Origin: Butyrivibrio sp.
GTDB lineage: Bacteria > Bacillota_A > Clostridia > Lachnospirales > Lachnospiraceae
Assembly (NCBI GenBank): GCA_017996845.1
Contig: JAGOGF010000025.1
Coordinates: 1 to 24,959, forward strand
Direction of reading: 5' to 3'
Length of the DNA: 24,959 bases
The first letter of the stretch is position 1. Every line of letters begins with the position of its first letter. The notes beneath the pieces were generated by a model, which was given only the letters and a program-made list of their open reading frames with translations, ran no database searches and was not told where the DNA came from. This document shows positions 16,573 to 24,793 of the stretch, in pieces. The position numbers and the translations under genes are program-made.

Positions 16573-17756
16573 CCAGTAGAATCATTCAAAAGCACATCAC
16601 TTTGCTCGATCTGTGCAAAAACATCTCTGCTCGCATTGACCGGTTCCGGAATCGTTGTGTCCCGGGATGGAGATATTTCCGCCTGTGAAGCAGCGTTCCC
16701 ATCAAACGTCATAACATTGGGAACAGCATTTTCAGATTTTACTTTTTCTCCAGGCTGCTCCTGCATCATAACCGGTATCTCACAGGGATATTTTATACCT
16801 AACTGATTTCGGATAAAATCCATCATATTCAACATTTTAAGAGATTCTGCATGCGGCATTTCCGGGCACTCCAGAAATCCCTTCTTAATTGCTCTGATAC
16901 ATGCAAGTACCTCATATTCATACCCGCTGATCTGCCGTTTCCTTTTATAATGCCCGATTTTTTTTCCGGAATTTTCATATATCGTCAATGCTTCATAATT
17001 ATTTATATTCTCGACTACCATATATCCTTTGGTTCCATATATGATACCGAATCTATCCGAAGTTGCCCGCGTGGTACAGTTCAACACCGCCATACGCCCG
17101 TTTCGATATCGAAGCGTAATGCTGTCCTGTTCATCCAACCCGTTTTGGTTATAGGTACAGATAGATGAAATATCCGTCACATCATCGCCAAATACCATAG
17201 AAGCGAAATTCAGCGGATAAATACCAATATCAAGCAGTGCTCCTCCCCCGAGGGAAGGCTCCATAATTCTCTGTTTCCATGCAATATTATAACCAAGGTT
17301 TGCGGTCAGCATAGTTGGTTCTCCAATCATACCTCCTGAAATCGTCTGCCTGATTGTTTCATTAAAAGGTAAAAATCTGGTCCACATTGCCTCAGATACA
17401 AAAATCTTTTTTTCTTCTGCAAACTGAAAAATCTGCTTTGCCTGCTTTTCATTCAGCATAAAGGCTTTTTCACATAACACTGCTTTTCCATGATCAATTG
17501 CAAGTTTCACATTTGCAAAGTGTTCCGAGTGCGGCGTTGCAATATAAACCAGATCCACCCGGGGATCACACACCAGTTCCAGATATGATCCGTAAGCTTT
17601 CTTGATCCCATGTTCTTTTGCAAAAGCCTCAGCTTTTACCTGTGTTCTGGAGCCAACTGCATAACAAACTACGCCATGTGTTTTTCTAAGCGTTTTAGCC
17701 ATTATACCGGCAATATCACCGGTACCCATAATTGCTACTCTCGTTTTTCCAAACAT
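16554..17756 (-). CDS. Gfo/Idh/MocA-family oxidoreductase
   Basis: A 400-residue NAD(P)-dependent dehydrogenase. The Rossmann motif GTGDIAG is at residues 11-17. The family's EKP appears as E96-K97-A98 (LCEKAFM), with the catalytic lysine kept. The motif GGALLDIGIYPLNFA (170-184) resembles the dihydrodiol-dehydrogenase subgroup. Residues from about 330 to 400 form a polar Gln/Ser/Asn/Glu-rich tail beyond the usual domain end, probably disordered. AGGAGG precedes ATG 17756. It starts 25 bases after the SH3b protein gene and is likely co-transcribed with it. The substrate is unknown; members act on sugars, inositols or diols. Confidence 0.9.
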   Translation of the reverse strand: MFGKTRVAIMGTGDIAGIMAKTLRKTHGVVCYAVGSRTQVKAEAFAKEHGIKKAYGSYLELVCDPRVDLVYIATPHSEHFANVKLAIDHGKAVLCEKAFMLNEKQAKQIFQFAEEKKIFVSEAMWTRFLPFNETIRQTISGGMIGEPTMLTANLGYNIAWKQRIMEPSLGGGALLDIGIYPLNFASMVFGDDVTDISSICTYNQNGLDEQDSITLRYRNGRMAVLNCTTRATSDRFGIIYGTKGYMVVENINNYEALTIYENSGKKIGHYKRKRQISGYEYEVLACIRAIKKGFLECPEMPHAESLKMLNMMDFIRNQLGIKYPCEIPVMMQEQPGEKVKSENAVPNVMTFDGNAASQAEISPSRDTTIPEPVNASRDVFAQIEQSDVLLNDSTGTGIQQ

Positions 17757-17781
17757 ATGCTGCCTCCTGATTTTCTCAAGC

Positions 17782-19104
17782 TCATTCTTCCAGATATTCT
17801 GTCTTTACATATCCTGAAGTGCCATTATATTTTACCTTTGACCAGCCATCCGCCTGTAGATTCACCACTTCAATACTATCACCCTTATACGCAGTTGCAA
17901 CTACTTTGGAATCTGTACTTGCAGACTTACGAATTCTAACCGTTTCCTTTACATGCTTTGTTCCATTACTCTTGATTGTCTGTCCGGAAGAATCCGCATC
18001 TTTCTTATCCGTAGCGGCTGTCTGCGCTTTGCTGGAAGCCTGTGCGGAATTATCGGAAGATGCAGTTTTGAAATACTGCGTCTTTACATATGCTTCACCA
18101 TTCTGATAACTGATCTTACTCCAACCGTTTGCAAGGCTTTCCAACTGTGTATACTTTTCACCGACCTCAGTCTTTCCAAGTACGTCTGCAGTCTCACTGT
18201 CTGAACTTCTGATATTCACAACGTCCGTAGCCTCAATTGTTACCTTTTCAGCAGCAACAGGCACCGTTGAAGCAGCTGTCCCTGCAGATGAAGCTATTGC
18301 TGATGTTGAACTGTCTGCACTCGCTGCAGATGAAGCATCTGCTCCTGAAGAAGCAGATGAAGATGCATCAGATGCAAGCGCTTCACCAACCGCCTCATTC
18401 AGATCACTTGTAAATTTTGTCAGAAAATCCGCAAGCGCCGTATCCCCTGCAATCATCTCATTATATTTGGTAGCAACCTTGTTATTCAGATCTACTACAT
18501 CGTCCTGCAATGAAATTTCCTTTATATATTCAGAAATTGCTTCGTCATCTGCAAAATTGATATAACAGGTCCCATCTTTCTTGGTACATACATACATGGA
18601 CTCCATGCCCGGAACTGCTGTATCATAATCTTTAAACTTGATTTCTTCATATACATAAACAATATAACTGCCTTCCAGTGGACCAGGTTTGGTGTATACA
18701 TCCAGTTTTGGAATGGAATCAATGAATTTAGCACTTTCCTTAATCCGCAGTTCTCTTGTCTGTGACATTCCCTCTGAAATTGAATCGATTGTATCAATAT
18801 CTCCGCTTGCAAAAGCCTTGTAATATGCCGCAATTAATTCATTCACTGCCGGATATGCATTCAATTCAAGTGCAGCATCTGGTACAACATACTCTCCGGA
18901 TGCATTAACAGAAGCAGCCAGGGATGCTTTTTTTTCAGCCGGTGCATTTTTTCCTGCATGAATAGCGATTGCAACAGTGATCAGAACACATACAATCAGG
19001 ATAACAGGCATTACTTTCTTTTTATTATCAACGATCAACTCCCATATTCTGATCTCTTTTTTTCTGAATGGAGCATGAGAATTTCTTCTTTTCTTTCGTT
19101 TCAT
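17782..19104 (-). CDS. Membrane-anchored protein with two SH3b repeats
   Basis: A 440-residue protein with a very basic N-terminus (MKRKKRRNSH), one transmembrane helix (about 31-49), an extracellular domain (about 80-205) that resembles an NTF2-like fold near YPAVNELIAAYYKAFASGDI (inferred), a Ser/Ala-rich linker (about 245-282), and two bacterial SH3 domains (about 287-347 and 384-440). Each SH3b has the pattern V-x-I-R-S/K-x-x-S ... G-W-S-K-V/I-x-Y-x-G ... A/G-Y-V-K-T-x-Y. SH3b domains bind cell-wall peptides, so a wall-associated role is likely. No catalytic domain was found. I chose ATG 19104 with GAGGTG upstream; a longer frame to 19209 would read through the tRNA gene. Confidence 0.88.
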   Translation of the reverse strand: MKRKKRRNSHAPFRKKEIRIWELIVDNKKKVMPVILIVCVLITVAIAIHAGKNAPAEKKASLAASVNASGEYVVPDAALELNAYPAVNELIAAYYKAFASGDIDTIDSISEGMSQTRELRIKESAKFIDSIPKLDVYTKPGPLEGSYIVYVYEEIKFKDYDTAVPGMESMYVCTKKDGTCYINFADDEAISEYIKEISLQDDVVDLNNKVATKYNEMIAGDTALADFLTKFTSDLNEAVGEALASDASSSASSGADASSAASADSSTSAIASSAGTAASTVPVAAEKVTIEATDVVNIRSSDSETADVLGKTEVGEKYTQLESLANGWSKISYQNGEAYVKTQYFKTASSDNSAQASSKAQTAATDKKDADSSGQTIKSNGTKHVKETVRIRKSASTDSKVVATAYKGDSIEVVNLQADGWSKVKYNGTSGYVKTEYLEE

Positions 19105-19179
19105 AAATAATCGCACCTCTACTTCATGACCTGAGCGGTCTGTTTCATCAGTTCCTTGCCCGCCTGCATAAAAAAATAA

Positions 19180-19251
19180 TGCACCCGACAGGAATCGAAC
19201 CTGCATCAAAGGCGTCGGAGGCCTCCGTTCTATCCATTAGACTACGGGTGC
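19180..19251 (-). tRNA. tRNA-Arg (anticodon CCG)
   Basis: A 72-nt cloverleaf on the minus strand. Acceptor GCACCCG pairs with CGGGTGC, then A73; the anticodon stem GAGGC/GCCTT encloses loop CTCCGAC, giving anticodon CCG; the T-arm is GCAGG-TTCGAAT-CCTGT. CCA is not encoded. The D-stem GTCT/GAAC has one C-A mismatch. A T7 run (19176-19170) lies 3 bases beyond A73 and probably ends the transcript. It reads CGG codons. Confidence 0.93.
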
Positions 19252-19254
19252 ATG

Positions 19255-19277
19255 AAATCTGTAAATGTTACAGATTT
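19255..19277 (-). repeat. 10-bp hairpin in the tRNA leader
   Basis: AAATCTGTAA-ATG-TTACAGATTT has perfect 10-bp arms and a 3-base loop. It ends 3 bases before the mature tRNA 5' end and lies downstream of the predicted tRNA promoter, so it would form in the precursor. It might also serve as a weak end for the DUF5688 transcript. Confidence 0.65.
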
Positions 19278-19292
19278 ATTACATACCCGATT

Positions 19293-19321
19293 ATAATACC
19301 ATAGGGGGACAGCCTTGTCCA
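19293..19321 (-). promoter_or_regulatory. tRNA-Arg promoter
   Basis: TGGACA (19321-19316), 17 bases, then TATTAT (19298-19293) on the minus strand. Start near 19286, about 35 bases before the tRNA. The -35 lies within the small inverted repeat GGACA-AGGC-TGTCC. Confidence 0.65.
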
Positions 19322-19346
19322 TGCTTTTTTCTTAATAATCTCTTAA

Positions 19347-20246
19347 TCAGATACAGACTGAGAGCGATTTCCTTGCTCTGTCGTAATAATATACCGAGTC
19401 TGCAAGAATATCTTCGGTATCCACAACTGTACTGTTTACATCTTTCACAATTTCTGCCAGAGATTCTTCTGTTCCTTTTTCTCCTTCTCTCTCAGGAAGT
19501 AATATCACTTCGTGAACAGATGATGGAAGAACATACAGATTTCTATGAAGCCGTTCTGCGATATTTTGTAAAACATCCGGATACAGAATACTGACCGCAC
19601 CAAATAATTTTGACTGATTGGTCAGAACCTGCATTTCGTCCTCCGTATCGGTTCCTTTCGAATCACCTGCCTGTTCTTCCCCCATCATTTCCTCAACTGT
19701 ACTTCTGAGATTGGAAATACTTATTGGACATAGCTTTGGTGTATTTACAACCGCATGATCATACAAATCCTGTTCCGTTGCCTGCCACATTTTCATATGA
19801 CCGTTGTGAATCATAATCATACCGCCATCCACTTCCTGCACTCTGCAATAAAAAACAATTGCCAGATCCTGATATCTGATGTGCGGCATATCTGCAAGCA
19901 TCGTCCTGTTTCTTTCATAATTGATCAGTTTGAATAATATTTTATTCTTTGCATATGTATATTCTGTGAAAAAACTCATATCGATCATATGGTCCGGTGT
20001 GTATTCCTCAAACGCATGAATCAGCTCCATCATGATATTTGTCATTTCCATGCCATTTTGATATTTTTGATAAAATCCTTCCAGATATATTGTCGGAGAA
20101 CAATTGTTTTTCTCTCTCTCCCACAGGAGTCCATGCAAAACAATACCATTATTTTTTGTAATTTCCCGAATGCTGATCTGATTATCTTCTCCCGCATAGG
20201 CCAATAAATTTTCAACTATCTGATTGCTGAATTCCATAAATGTCAT
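19347..20246 (-). CDS. DUF5688 family protein
   Basis: A 299-residue protein recognised as DUF5688, a family of unknown function found widely in Lachnospiraceae. Conserved-looking parts are the N-terminal helix region MTFMEFSNQIVENLLAYAGE, the central FKLINYERNRTMLADMPHIR stretch followed by YQDLAIVFYCRV, and the C-terminal LFGAVSILYPDVLQNIAERL. It is acidic, with no signal peptide or membrane segment, so probably cytoplasmic. GGGAG lies about 5 bases before ATG 20246. It lies downstream of efp but is separated from it by a good terminator, so it is probably its own unit. I saw no convincing promoter in the 70 bases upstream. Confidence 0.85.
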   Translation of the reverse strand: MTFMEFSNQIVENLLAYAGEDNQISIREITKNNGIVLHGLLWEREKNNCSPTIYLEGFYQKYQNGMEMTNIMMELIHAFEEYTPDHMIDMSFFTEYTYAKNKILFKLINYERNRTMLADMPHIRYQDLAIVFYCRVQEVDGGMIMIHNGHMKMWQATEQDLYDHAVVNTPKLCPISISNLRSTVEEMMGEEQAGDSKGTDTEDEMQVLTNQSKLFGAVSILYPDVLQNIAERLHRNLYVLPSSVHEVILLPEREGEKGTEESLAEIVKDVNSTVVDTEDILADSVYYYDRARKSLSVCI

Positions 20247-20320
20247 ATATTCTCCCTTTTGTATCTTCTGATACTTTTGAATTTTCTACCGAATTGGTAT
20301 TAGAATGTGCGATTGCACGC

Positions 20321-20361
20321 AAAAAGACGATAAAAAAGTCATTAAACTTTTCTATCGTCTT
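20321..20361 (-). terminator. Intrinsic terminator after efp
   Basis: AAGACGATA (20324-20332) pairs with TATCGTCTT (20353-20361), continued inward by an AT-rich AAAAGT/ACTTTT stretch with one mismatch. On the minus strand T5 follows the stem. It lies 50 bases after the efp stop. Confidence 0.85.
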
Positions 20362-20410
20362 ACAGATTTTAGATTAAAAAAGATATTTTACAGATTATTA
20401 ATCAAAACAA

Positions 20411-20968
20411 TTAAACACGGCCAAGATACTCGCCCGTTCTTGTATCAATTTTGATCTTATCGCCCTGATTAACAAATAGCGGAACGGAAACCTGTGCTCC
20501 CGTTTCAACTGTTGCAGGCTTGGATGCGCCGGTTGCTGTATCACCTTTGAATCCAGGTTCTGTCTCTGTAATAACAAGTTCAACAAACAGCGGAGCTTCA
20601 ATTGCAAACACACCGCCATTATAGGAATTGATCTTAACCATTTCCTCTTCCTTAACGAACTTAAGAGACTCACCTACAACTTCTCTATTAATTGCAATCT
20701 GTTCATAAGACTCTGTATCCATGAAGTTAAAAAGCTCTCCATCACTGTACAGATACTGCATATCTTTTCTTTCAATACGAGCCTGCGGGAATTTCTCAGT
20801 AGGTCTGAAAGTTCTCTCCGTAACACCACCATTGATTATATTCTTCAACTTGGTTCTTACAAATGCTGCACCTTTACCAGGCTTAACATGCTGGAACTCA
20901 ATAATCTGATATACATTTCCTTCTACTTCAATTGTAACACCATTTCTAAAATCACTGGCTGAAACCAT
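20411..20968 (-). CDS. efp: Translation elongation factor P
   Basis: A 185-residue EF-P of standard length, which relieves ribosome stalling at proline runs. The three domains are visible: an N-terminal KOW-like domain (about 1-63) with the tip lysine K32 in [10 protein letters not shown], then two OB-fold domains, including [20 protein letters not shown] and the C-terminal [21 protein letters not shown]32 is the residue modified in many bacteria; the modification here is unknown. AGGAGGA precedes ATG 20968. It lies 94 bases after aroQ with a candidate promoter between them. aroQ and efp are near neighbours in Bacillus subtilis too. Confidence 0.97.
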   Translation of the reverse strand: MVSASDFRNGVTIEVEGNVYQIIEFQHVKPGKGAAFVRTKLKNIINGGVTERTFRPTEKFPQARIERKDMQYLYSDGELFNFMDTESYEQIAINREVVGESLKFVKEEEMVKINSYNGGVFAIEAPLFVELVITETEPGFKGDTATGASKPATVETGAQVSVPLFVNQGDKIKIDTRTGEYLGRV

Positions 20969-21014
20969 ATAAAAATCCTCCTAAAAAAGCATAAACAATC
21001 AAACAACCTAACAT

Positions 21015-21043
21015 AGTTTATCCTATGCTACGCATTTTTACAA
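21015..21043 (-). promoter_or_regulatory. Candidate efp promoter
   Basis: TTGTAA (21043-21038), 17 bases, then TAAACT (21020-21015) on the minus strand; each box matches consensus at four of six positions. The leader would be about 40 bases. Confidence 0.4.
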
Positions 21044-21062
21044 CTGTTTTTTTATCTGTTTT

Positions 21063-21497
21063 TCAACTATTTTGCAAAACCCAATCAATTGCTTCCAGAT
21101 ATCCTTCCAGTCCATGCCCATATATCTGCCGGTCACAAGCCGGTGCTGTTACTGAAACTTTCCGGAATTCCTCTCTTGACGTAATATCAGATATATGAAT
21201 CTCAACCTTGCGGATCTGTTCCACACTTTTTAATGCGTCATGAATCGCGTAACTGTAATGTGTATACGCACCAGGATTTATGATGATTGCATCCGTATGA
21301 TTGTAATATGATTCCTGAATCTTATCGATGATGGCACCCTCATGATTGGACTGCCAAACTTCAACTTCAGCTCCTTCTTTTTCTGCTTTGCTTTCAATCA
21401 TTTTTACAAGTGTTTCATAATCATTCGATCCATAGACATTTTTTTCCCGGATGCCCAGAAAATTCAGATTCGGACCATTAATCACCAGAATTTTCAT
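21063..21497 (-). CDS. aroQ: Type II 3-dehydroquinate dehydratase
   Basis: A 144-residue type II dehydroquinase, which removes water from 3-dehydroquinate to give 3-dehydroshikimate. It shows ILVINGPNLNFLG, the catalytic R17 and Y22 (REKNVYG), the QSNHEGAIIDKI motif, INPGAYTHYSYAIHDAL, and the active-site region VEIHISDITSREEFR. The length is normal. It starts 10 bases after the AroE-AroK stop and is surely in the same operon, so its product feeds the shikimate dehydrogenase encoded just before. Confidence 0.96.
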   Translation of the reverse strand: MKILVINGPNLNFLGIREKNVYGSNDYETLVKMIESKAEKEGAEVEVWQSNHEGAIIDKIQESYYNHTDAIIINPGAYTHYSYAIHDALKSVEQIRKVEIHISDITSREEFRKVSVTAPACDRQIYGHGLEGYLEAIDWVLQNS

Positions 21498-21506
21498 TTT
21501 TTCTCC

Positions 21507-22901
21507 TTATACGATACCTGCGTGCCTGATTATTTCATCCGCAACTTCCTGCGGTGTTTTTTGATCTGTCGTAATTACAAAATCAGCTGCCATCTGATAA
21601 TAATTTTCCCGCTCTTTTTCCAGATTTTCAATTTTTTGCAATACGTTTTCTCCCTGCAGAAGCGGTCTGGTATGATCGCCTTTCAGTCTCTCATATACAG
21701 TCAGCGGCTCCGTACGCAGAAAAACAACCGTTCCTATTCTGTGCATCAACATACGGTTCTCTTCTCTAAGCGGGAGTCCTCCTCCTGCAGAAAGCACAAT
21801 ATGATCTCTGTATTCTGCAAATTTATGCAGGCTTTCTGTTTCCATCTGTCGAAATGCCTCTTCACCCCTGTTGGCAAAGATGTCCCGAACAGGCATTTTA
21901 GCCTGCTGTTCAATATTGGCATCCATATCTATACAGGTATATCCAAGTTTTTCTGCCAGTATCCGGGATACCGTTGATTTCCCGCTTCCCATAAATCCGA
22001 TCAAAATGAAATTACCATTTGCAGAAATTATATTGATCAGTTCTCTGTAAACCGTATCTGCCTGCTCCTGCGTAATCTTTATCCGGTTCCAAAGTTCAAA
22101 TGCATCAACTGCCTGATATAAAAGCATTTTAAGACCACTTACACACTTTGCCCCATGCTGCGCTGCAAGTTTTAAAAATTTTGTTTCAAGCGGTCTGTAT
22201 ACCAAATCAACTCCGGTATGAATCATCGTAAAAAAAGCTGTATCCTCAATCACCGCAGTGTTCTCATTTGGGTACATCCCAATCGAAGTACACTGAATGC
22301 ACAGATATTTCCCGGAAATTTCCGGAATACTCCTGTAATCTGACAGCTGCATGGATATTACACAGTTTCTTTTTTCCCCTGAATTGATTTCTTCCGCTAT
22401 TCTGTCCGCCTTTTCTCTTGTTCTGTTAAGCAGATAAATTTCTCTGGCACCCTTTACTGCACACAAATATGCAACTGCTCGTGCCACTCCGCCTGCACCA
22501 AGGATAATAACAGATTCACCATCAATCGCAACGTTTTCCTGCTGCAAAGACCGGTATAACCCTGTCATATCCGTATTATATCCGCGAAAGCCTTTTCCGT
22601 TCTTTTCACGCACCAGCGTATTGACCGCTCCGATTCTTTCTGCCAGAGGGTCAACAGACTGCAACCCCTCCATGATCCTGTTCTTATACGGAATCGTTAC
22701 ATTCATCCCCAGAAGTCCAAGCGACATCGCCCCTGGTAATGCATTTGCAAGATCTTCCGGCTGCACATCAAATGGTACATACACCATATTGATTCCAGTC
22801 ATTTCGGCCAGCATATTATGGATCTGAGGTGAAAGTGTATGTCCGAGCGGATGACCGATTAATCCACAGGTTTTCGTATTTGCATCTGTCTCATTGTGCA
22901 T
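21507..22901 (-). CDS. aroE-aroK: Fused shikimate dehydrogenase and shikimate kinase
   Basis: A 464-residue bifunctional protein. The AroE half (about 10-290) reduces 3-dehydroshikimate: GHPLGHTLSPQIHN (16-29), NVTIPYK with catalytic K73, GAVNTL, Asp111 in GYNTDMTG, the Rossmann GAGGVARAV (136-143), and NRT (159-161), which favours NADPH. The AroK half (about 297-464) phosphorylates shikimate: P-loop GFMGSGKS (302-309), DMDANIE, SAGGG and RPLL. All key residues of both enzymes are present and the frame is continuous. ATG 22901 has GGAGG 6 bases upstream; a longer in-frame start at 22982 lies inside yqeG and was rejected. It overlaps yqeG by 11 bases. Confidence 0.95.
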   Translation of the reverse strand: MHNETDANTKTCGLIGHPLGHTLSPQIHNMLAEMTGINMVYVPFDVQPEDLANALPGAMSLGLLGMNVTIPYKNRIMEGLQSVDPLAERIGAVNTLVREKNGKGFRGYNTDMTGLYRSLQQENVAIDGESVIILGAGGVARAVAYLCAVKGAREIYLLNRTREKADRIAEEINSGEKRNCVISMQLSDYRSIPEISGKYLCIQCTSIGMYPNENTAVIEDTAFFTMIHTGVDLVYRPLETKFLKLAAQHGAKCVSGLKMLLYQAVDAFELWNRIKITQEQADTVYRELINIISANGNFILIGFMGSGKSTVSRILAEKLGYTCIDMDANIEQQAKMPVRDIFANRGEEAFRQMETESLHKFAEYRDHIVLSAGGGLPLREENRMLMHRIGTVVFLRTEPLTVYERLKGDHTRPLLQGENVLQKIENLEKERENYYQMAADFVITTDQKTPQEVADEIIRHAGIV

Positions 22902-23439
22902 GCTTTGCCTCCTGCAGATTTGGCCATTTCTGTCCATGCTTTTTACAATATTTTCTGTAAAAAAAGAGTACGATCCACTCAAGTCTTCTTTTTAAAATAA
23001 TCTGGATTTCTTCCTTTTTATCAATCTGTTTCACAAGATATGCAGGAATTTCCGATCTTTTTGCTCCCAAAACATCTGTAAAAATCTGATCTCCGACAAA
23101 AAAAGTGTTTTTTGCCGTCGTATGCATCATTTCCATTGCCTTCAGATAGCTTCTTCTGGCAGGTTTTCCTGCTTTAAAAATATATTGTGCGAAACCCACC
23201 TGTTCCTGAAAGGACTTTACCCGGAGCTCCTTATTATTAGAAAGCAGTACCGTGCAAAAACCAATCTTTTCAAGTTCTGCAAACAGTCTGACTGCACGTT
23301 CATCTGCAGGTGCACCATGCGGAACGAGTGTATTGTCAATGTCGTATATGATTCCACGGTATCCCATATCATACATCTTCTGATATGGAATATCATATGC
23401 CGAATCCATATATGCATCCGGATAAAGAAAATGTTTCAT
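22891..23439 (-). CDS. yqeG: YqeG-family HAD phosphatase
   Basis: A 182-residue HAD-superfamily (subfamily IIIA) protein. Motif I is Y-D33-I-D35-N-T (nucleophile and acid/base), motif II S67-N-N, motif III K92 in KAGKPARRSY, and motif IV G116-D117-x4-D122 (VGDQIFTDV). This matches YqeG of Bacillus, which also lies near aroE. The physiological substrate is uncertain; related proteins act as phosphatidylglycerophosphate phosphatases. GGGAG lies about 10 bases before ATG 23439. It is first in the yqeG-aroEK-aroQ operon. The 143 bases upstream contain a possible TATATT box but no convincing -35. Confidence 0.9.
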   Translation of the reverse strand: MKHFLYPDAYMDSAYDIPYQKMYDMGYRGIIYDIDNTLVPHGAPADERAVRLFAELEKIGFCTVLLSNNKELRVKSFQEQVGFAQYIFKAGKPARRSYLKAMEMMHTTAKNTFFVGDQIFTDVLGAKRSEIPAYLVKQIDKKEEIQIILKRRLEWIVLFFYRKYCKKHGQKWPNLQEAKHAQ

Positions 23440-23582
23440 AAATATAATTCTCCCGTCAAAATCTGCTCGGTAAGCTGCATCTGCACTGCAAAACCGTTAT
23501 CAGAAAATATACCATACATCTGCATGAAATGCCAGTTGCCTTATTTATCCATTTATACATGGCTATATTCATGTACGGTTGT

Positions 23583-24104
23583 TTAAGCCAAGGAAATCAG
23601 ATCCAGATGCTGCCTGCTGTCATATCCCATGTCGCAAAATGCCGAATTTAAAAAATCCATCTGTACCGGATCTACTTTGAGTAAATGCATGGGCGTTTTC
23701 ATCTTCTGCAATACCGTGATCGGAATCTTTCTAAATTCAGCTGCACGTATGTATTCCTGCGAAAATGGCTCTATGATCTCAAGTGTCCCATTTACCTGCA
23801 ATCCGCGCAGTTCACCAAATCCAGCATATTTGTCATATATTGCAAGTGATGCCCTGTTATTTTCCTGCAAAGCCCGAAATTTCATTCCGCCTTCAGAAAA
23901 TAACCAGAAAGCGTTTTCATGATAGGTATATTCAATTGGTGTACATCTGACATAATCCTCACATCCGGTCGCAAGTGCACAGGTATTTTCTGACAAAATA
24001 TATTTTTCTATCTCATTTTTAAGCATTGTAACTTCCATTTTCTTGCTGTCTTTTTCCTGTTCCGTCCAATATGAAACTGCTTCCCCATATTCCTGCTGTG
24101 TCAT
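23583..24104 (-). CDS. Pyridoxamine 5'-phosphate oxidase-like flavoprotein
   Basis: A 173-residue protein of the FMN-binding split-barrel family. After an N-terminal helix region come strands typical of the fold: ENTCALATGCEDYVRCTPIE, FWLFSEGGMKFRALQENNRA with the S-E-G-G-x-K-x-x-x-L-x-x-N-x-R-A pattern, and LRGLQVNGTLEII. Family members bind FMN, F420 or haem and carry out varied redox or nitroimidazole-related reactions; the specific one cannot be read here. AGGAGGGGAG precedes ATG 24104. It appears monocistronic with its own promoter. Confidence 0.87.
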   Translation of the reverse strand: MTQQEYGEAVSYWTEQEKDSKKMEVTMLKNEIEKYILSENTCALATGCEDYVRCTPIEYTYHENAFWLFSEGGMKFRALQENNRASLAIYDKYAGFGELRGLQVNGTLEIIEPFSQEYIRAAEFRKIPITVLQKMKTPMHLLKVDPVQMDFLNSAFCDMGYDSRQHLDLISLA

Positions 24105-24158
24105 TGCCCTGCTCCCCTCCTATACATTTTTTGCTGATTATCCTGACCCTTCACCTAT

Positions 24159-24186
24159 ATCATAGCACTTTTCATTTTTATTGAAA
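24159..24186 (-). promoter_or_regulatory. Candidate promoter of the flavoprotein gene
   Basis: An extended -10 TGC-TATGAT (core 24164-24159) with a weak -35 TTTCAA (24186-24181) at 16 bases on the minus strand. The leader would be about 45 bases. Confidence 0.5.
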
Positions 24187-24234
24187 TAAAGTGCAGGGAA
24201 TGTTTAATTTATCTGTTTCTGTCTAAGTGTCTCG

Positions 24235-24263
24235 AAAAAAAAAGAGAGGAAAAATTCCTCTCT
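24235..24263 (-). terminator. Intrinsic terminator of the small Ser/Asn-rich gene
   Basis: AGAGAGGAA (24243-24251) and TTCCTCTCT (24255-24263) form a perfect 9-bp stem with a 3-base loop; on the minus strand a T-run of eight follows the stem. It lies 49 bases after the stop of the gene at 24312-24731. Confidence 0.9.
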
Positions 24264-24311
24264 GCCATAACCTTTTCTATTCAAATACAAGATAAAACAA
24301 ATATTGCTTTT

Positions 24312-24731
24312 TTATCCAAGCTTAACAACCACACCATCTTCATCCTGCGTCATAACACGAGATCCACTGTTTCTGGAACCGCCAACAAAATACTGGTATT
24401 CCTGAAGTACCTGATCCTTCTGCATATCTGAAATGGCTTTTTTCATATCCTGGGTAACAATACTGTTTCCTGAAAATCCATTATACGAACTCTCACTGCT
24501 ATTGCCAAAAGATGTCTGAATATCTTCAAGTGAAGCGTCTCTGCGCGGCGCCTGCTGAAACTGCGAAGGCTCACCTGCAACTGCCGGAGATGTATTTTCC
24601 TGCATCTTCTGTATCTGATTGTCAGAAACATTTTCCGAAGAAGCAGGTATTTTATTATCAACAGGCGATATATTATATGAACTATAATGCTGCATAAAAC
24701 TGGAATAACCAACAACATTATCAATTTGCAT
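24312..24731 (-). CDS. Unrecognised small protein, possibly flagellar
   Basis: A 139-residue polar protein that I cannot name. The first two thirds are rich in Ser, Asn and Gln and look disordered, beginning MQIDNVVGYSSFMQHYSSYN. The last part has a helical segment, DMKKAISDMQKDQVLQEYQY, followed by a short Gly/Ser-rich end. There is no signal peptide, membrane segment or catalytic motif. GGGAGG lies 10 bases before ATG 24731, and a strong terminator follows, so it is a real monocistronic gene. A sigma-D-like promoter element about 65 bases upstream suggests expression with flagellar genes; this is inference from one imperfect site. Confidence 0.75.
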   Translation of the reverse strand: MQIDNVVGYSSFMQHYSSYNISPVDNKIPASSENVSDNQIQKMQENTSPAVAGEPSQFQQAPRRDASLEDIQTSFGNSSESSYNGFSGNSIVTQDMKKAISDMQKDQVLQEYQYFVGGSRNSGSRVMTQDEDGVVVKLG

Positions 24732-24793
24732 AAAATATTCGCCTCCCTTCGGTTTCCTATACGACAGGTAACTTCCATGTTCCTGTATTATAT

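Noticed and set aside
19105..19209. In-frame 35-residue N-terminal extension of the SH3b protein (beginning MMQVRFLSGALFF)
   Set aside because: It would translate part of the tRNA-Arg gene and its T-run. The ATG at 19104 has a ribosome site and starts a sensible basic-TM N-terminus.
21342..21977. 211-codon open frame on the plus strand
   Set aside because: It is antisense across the aroQ and aroK coding regions, with Phe/Ser/Ile-rich composition and no recognisable domain.
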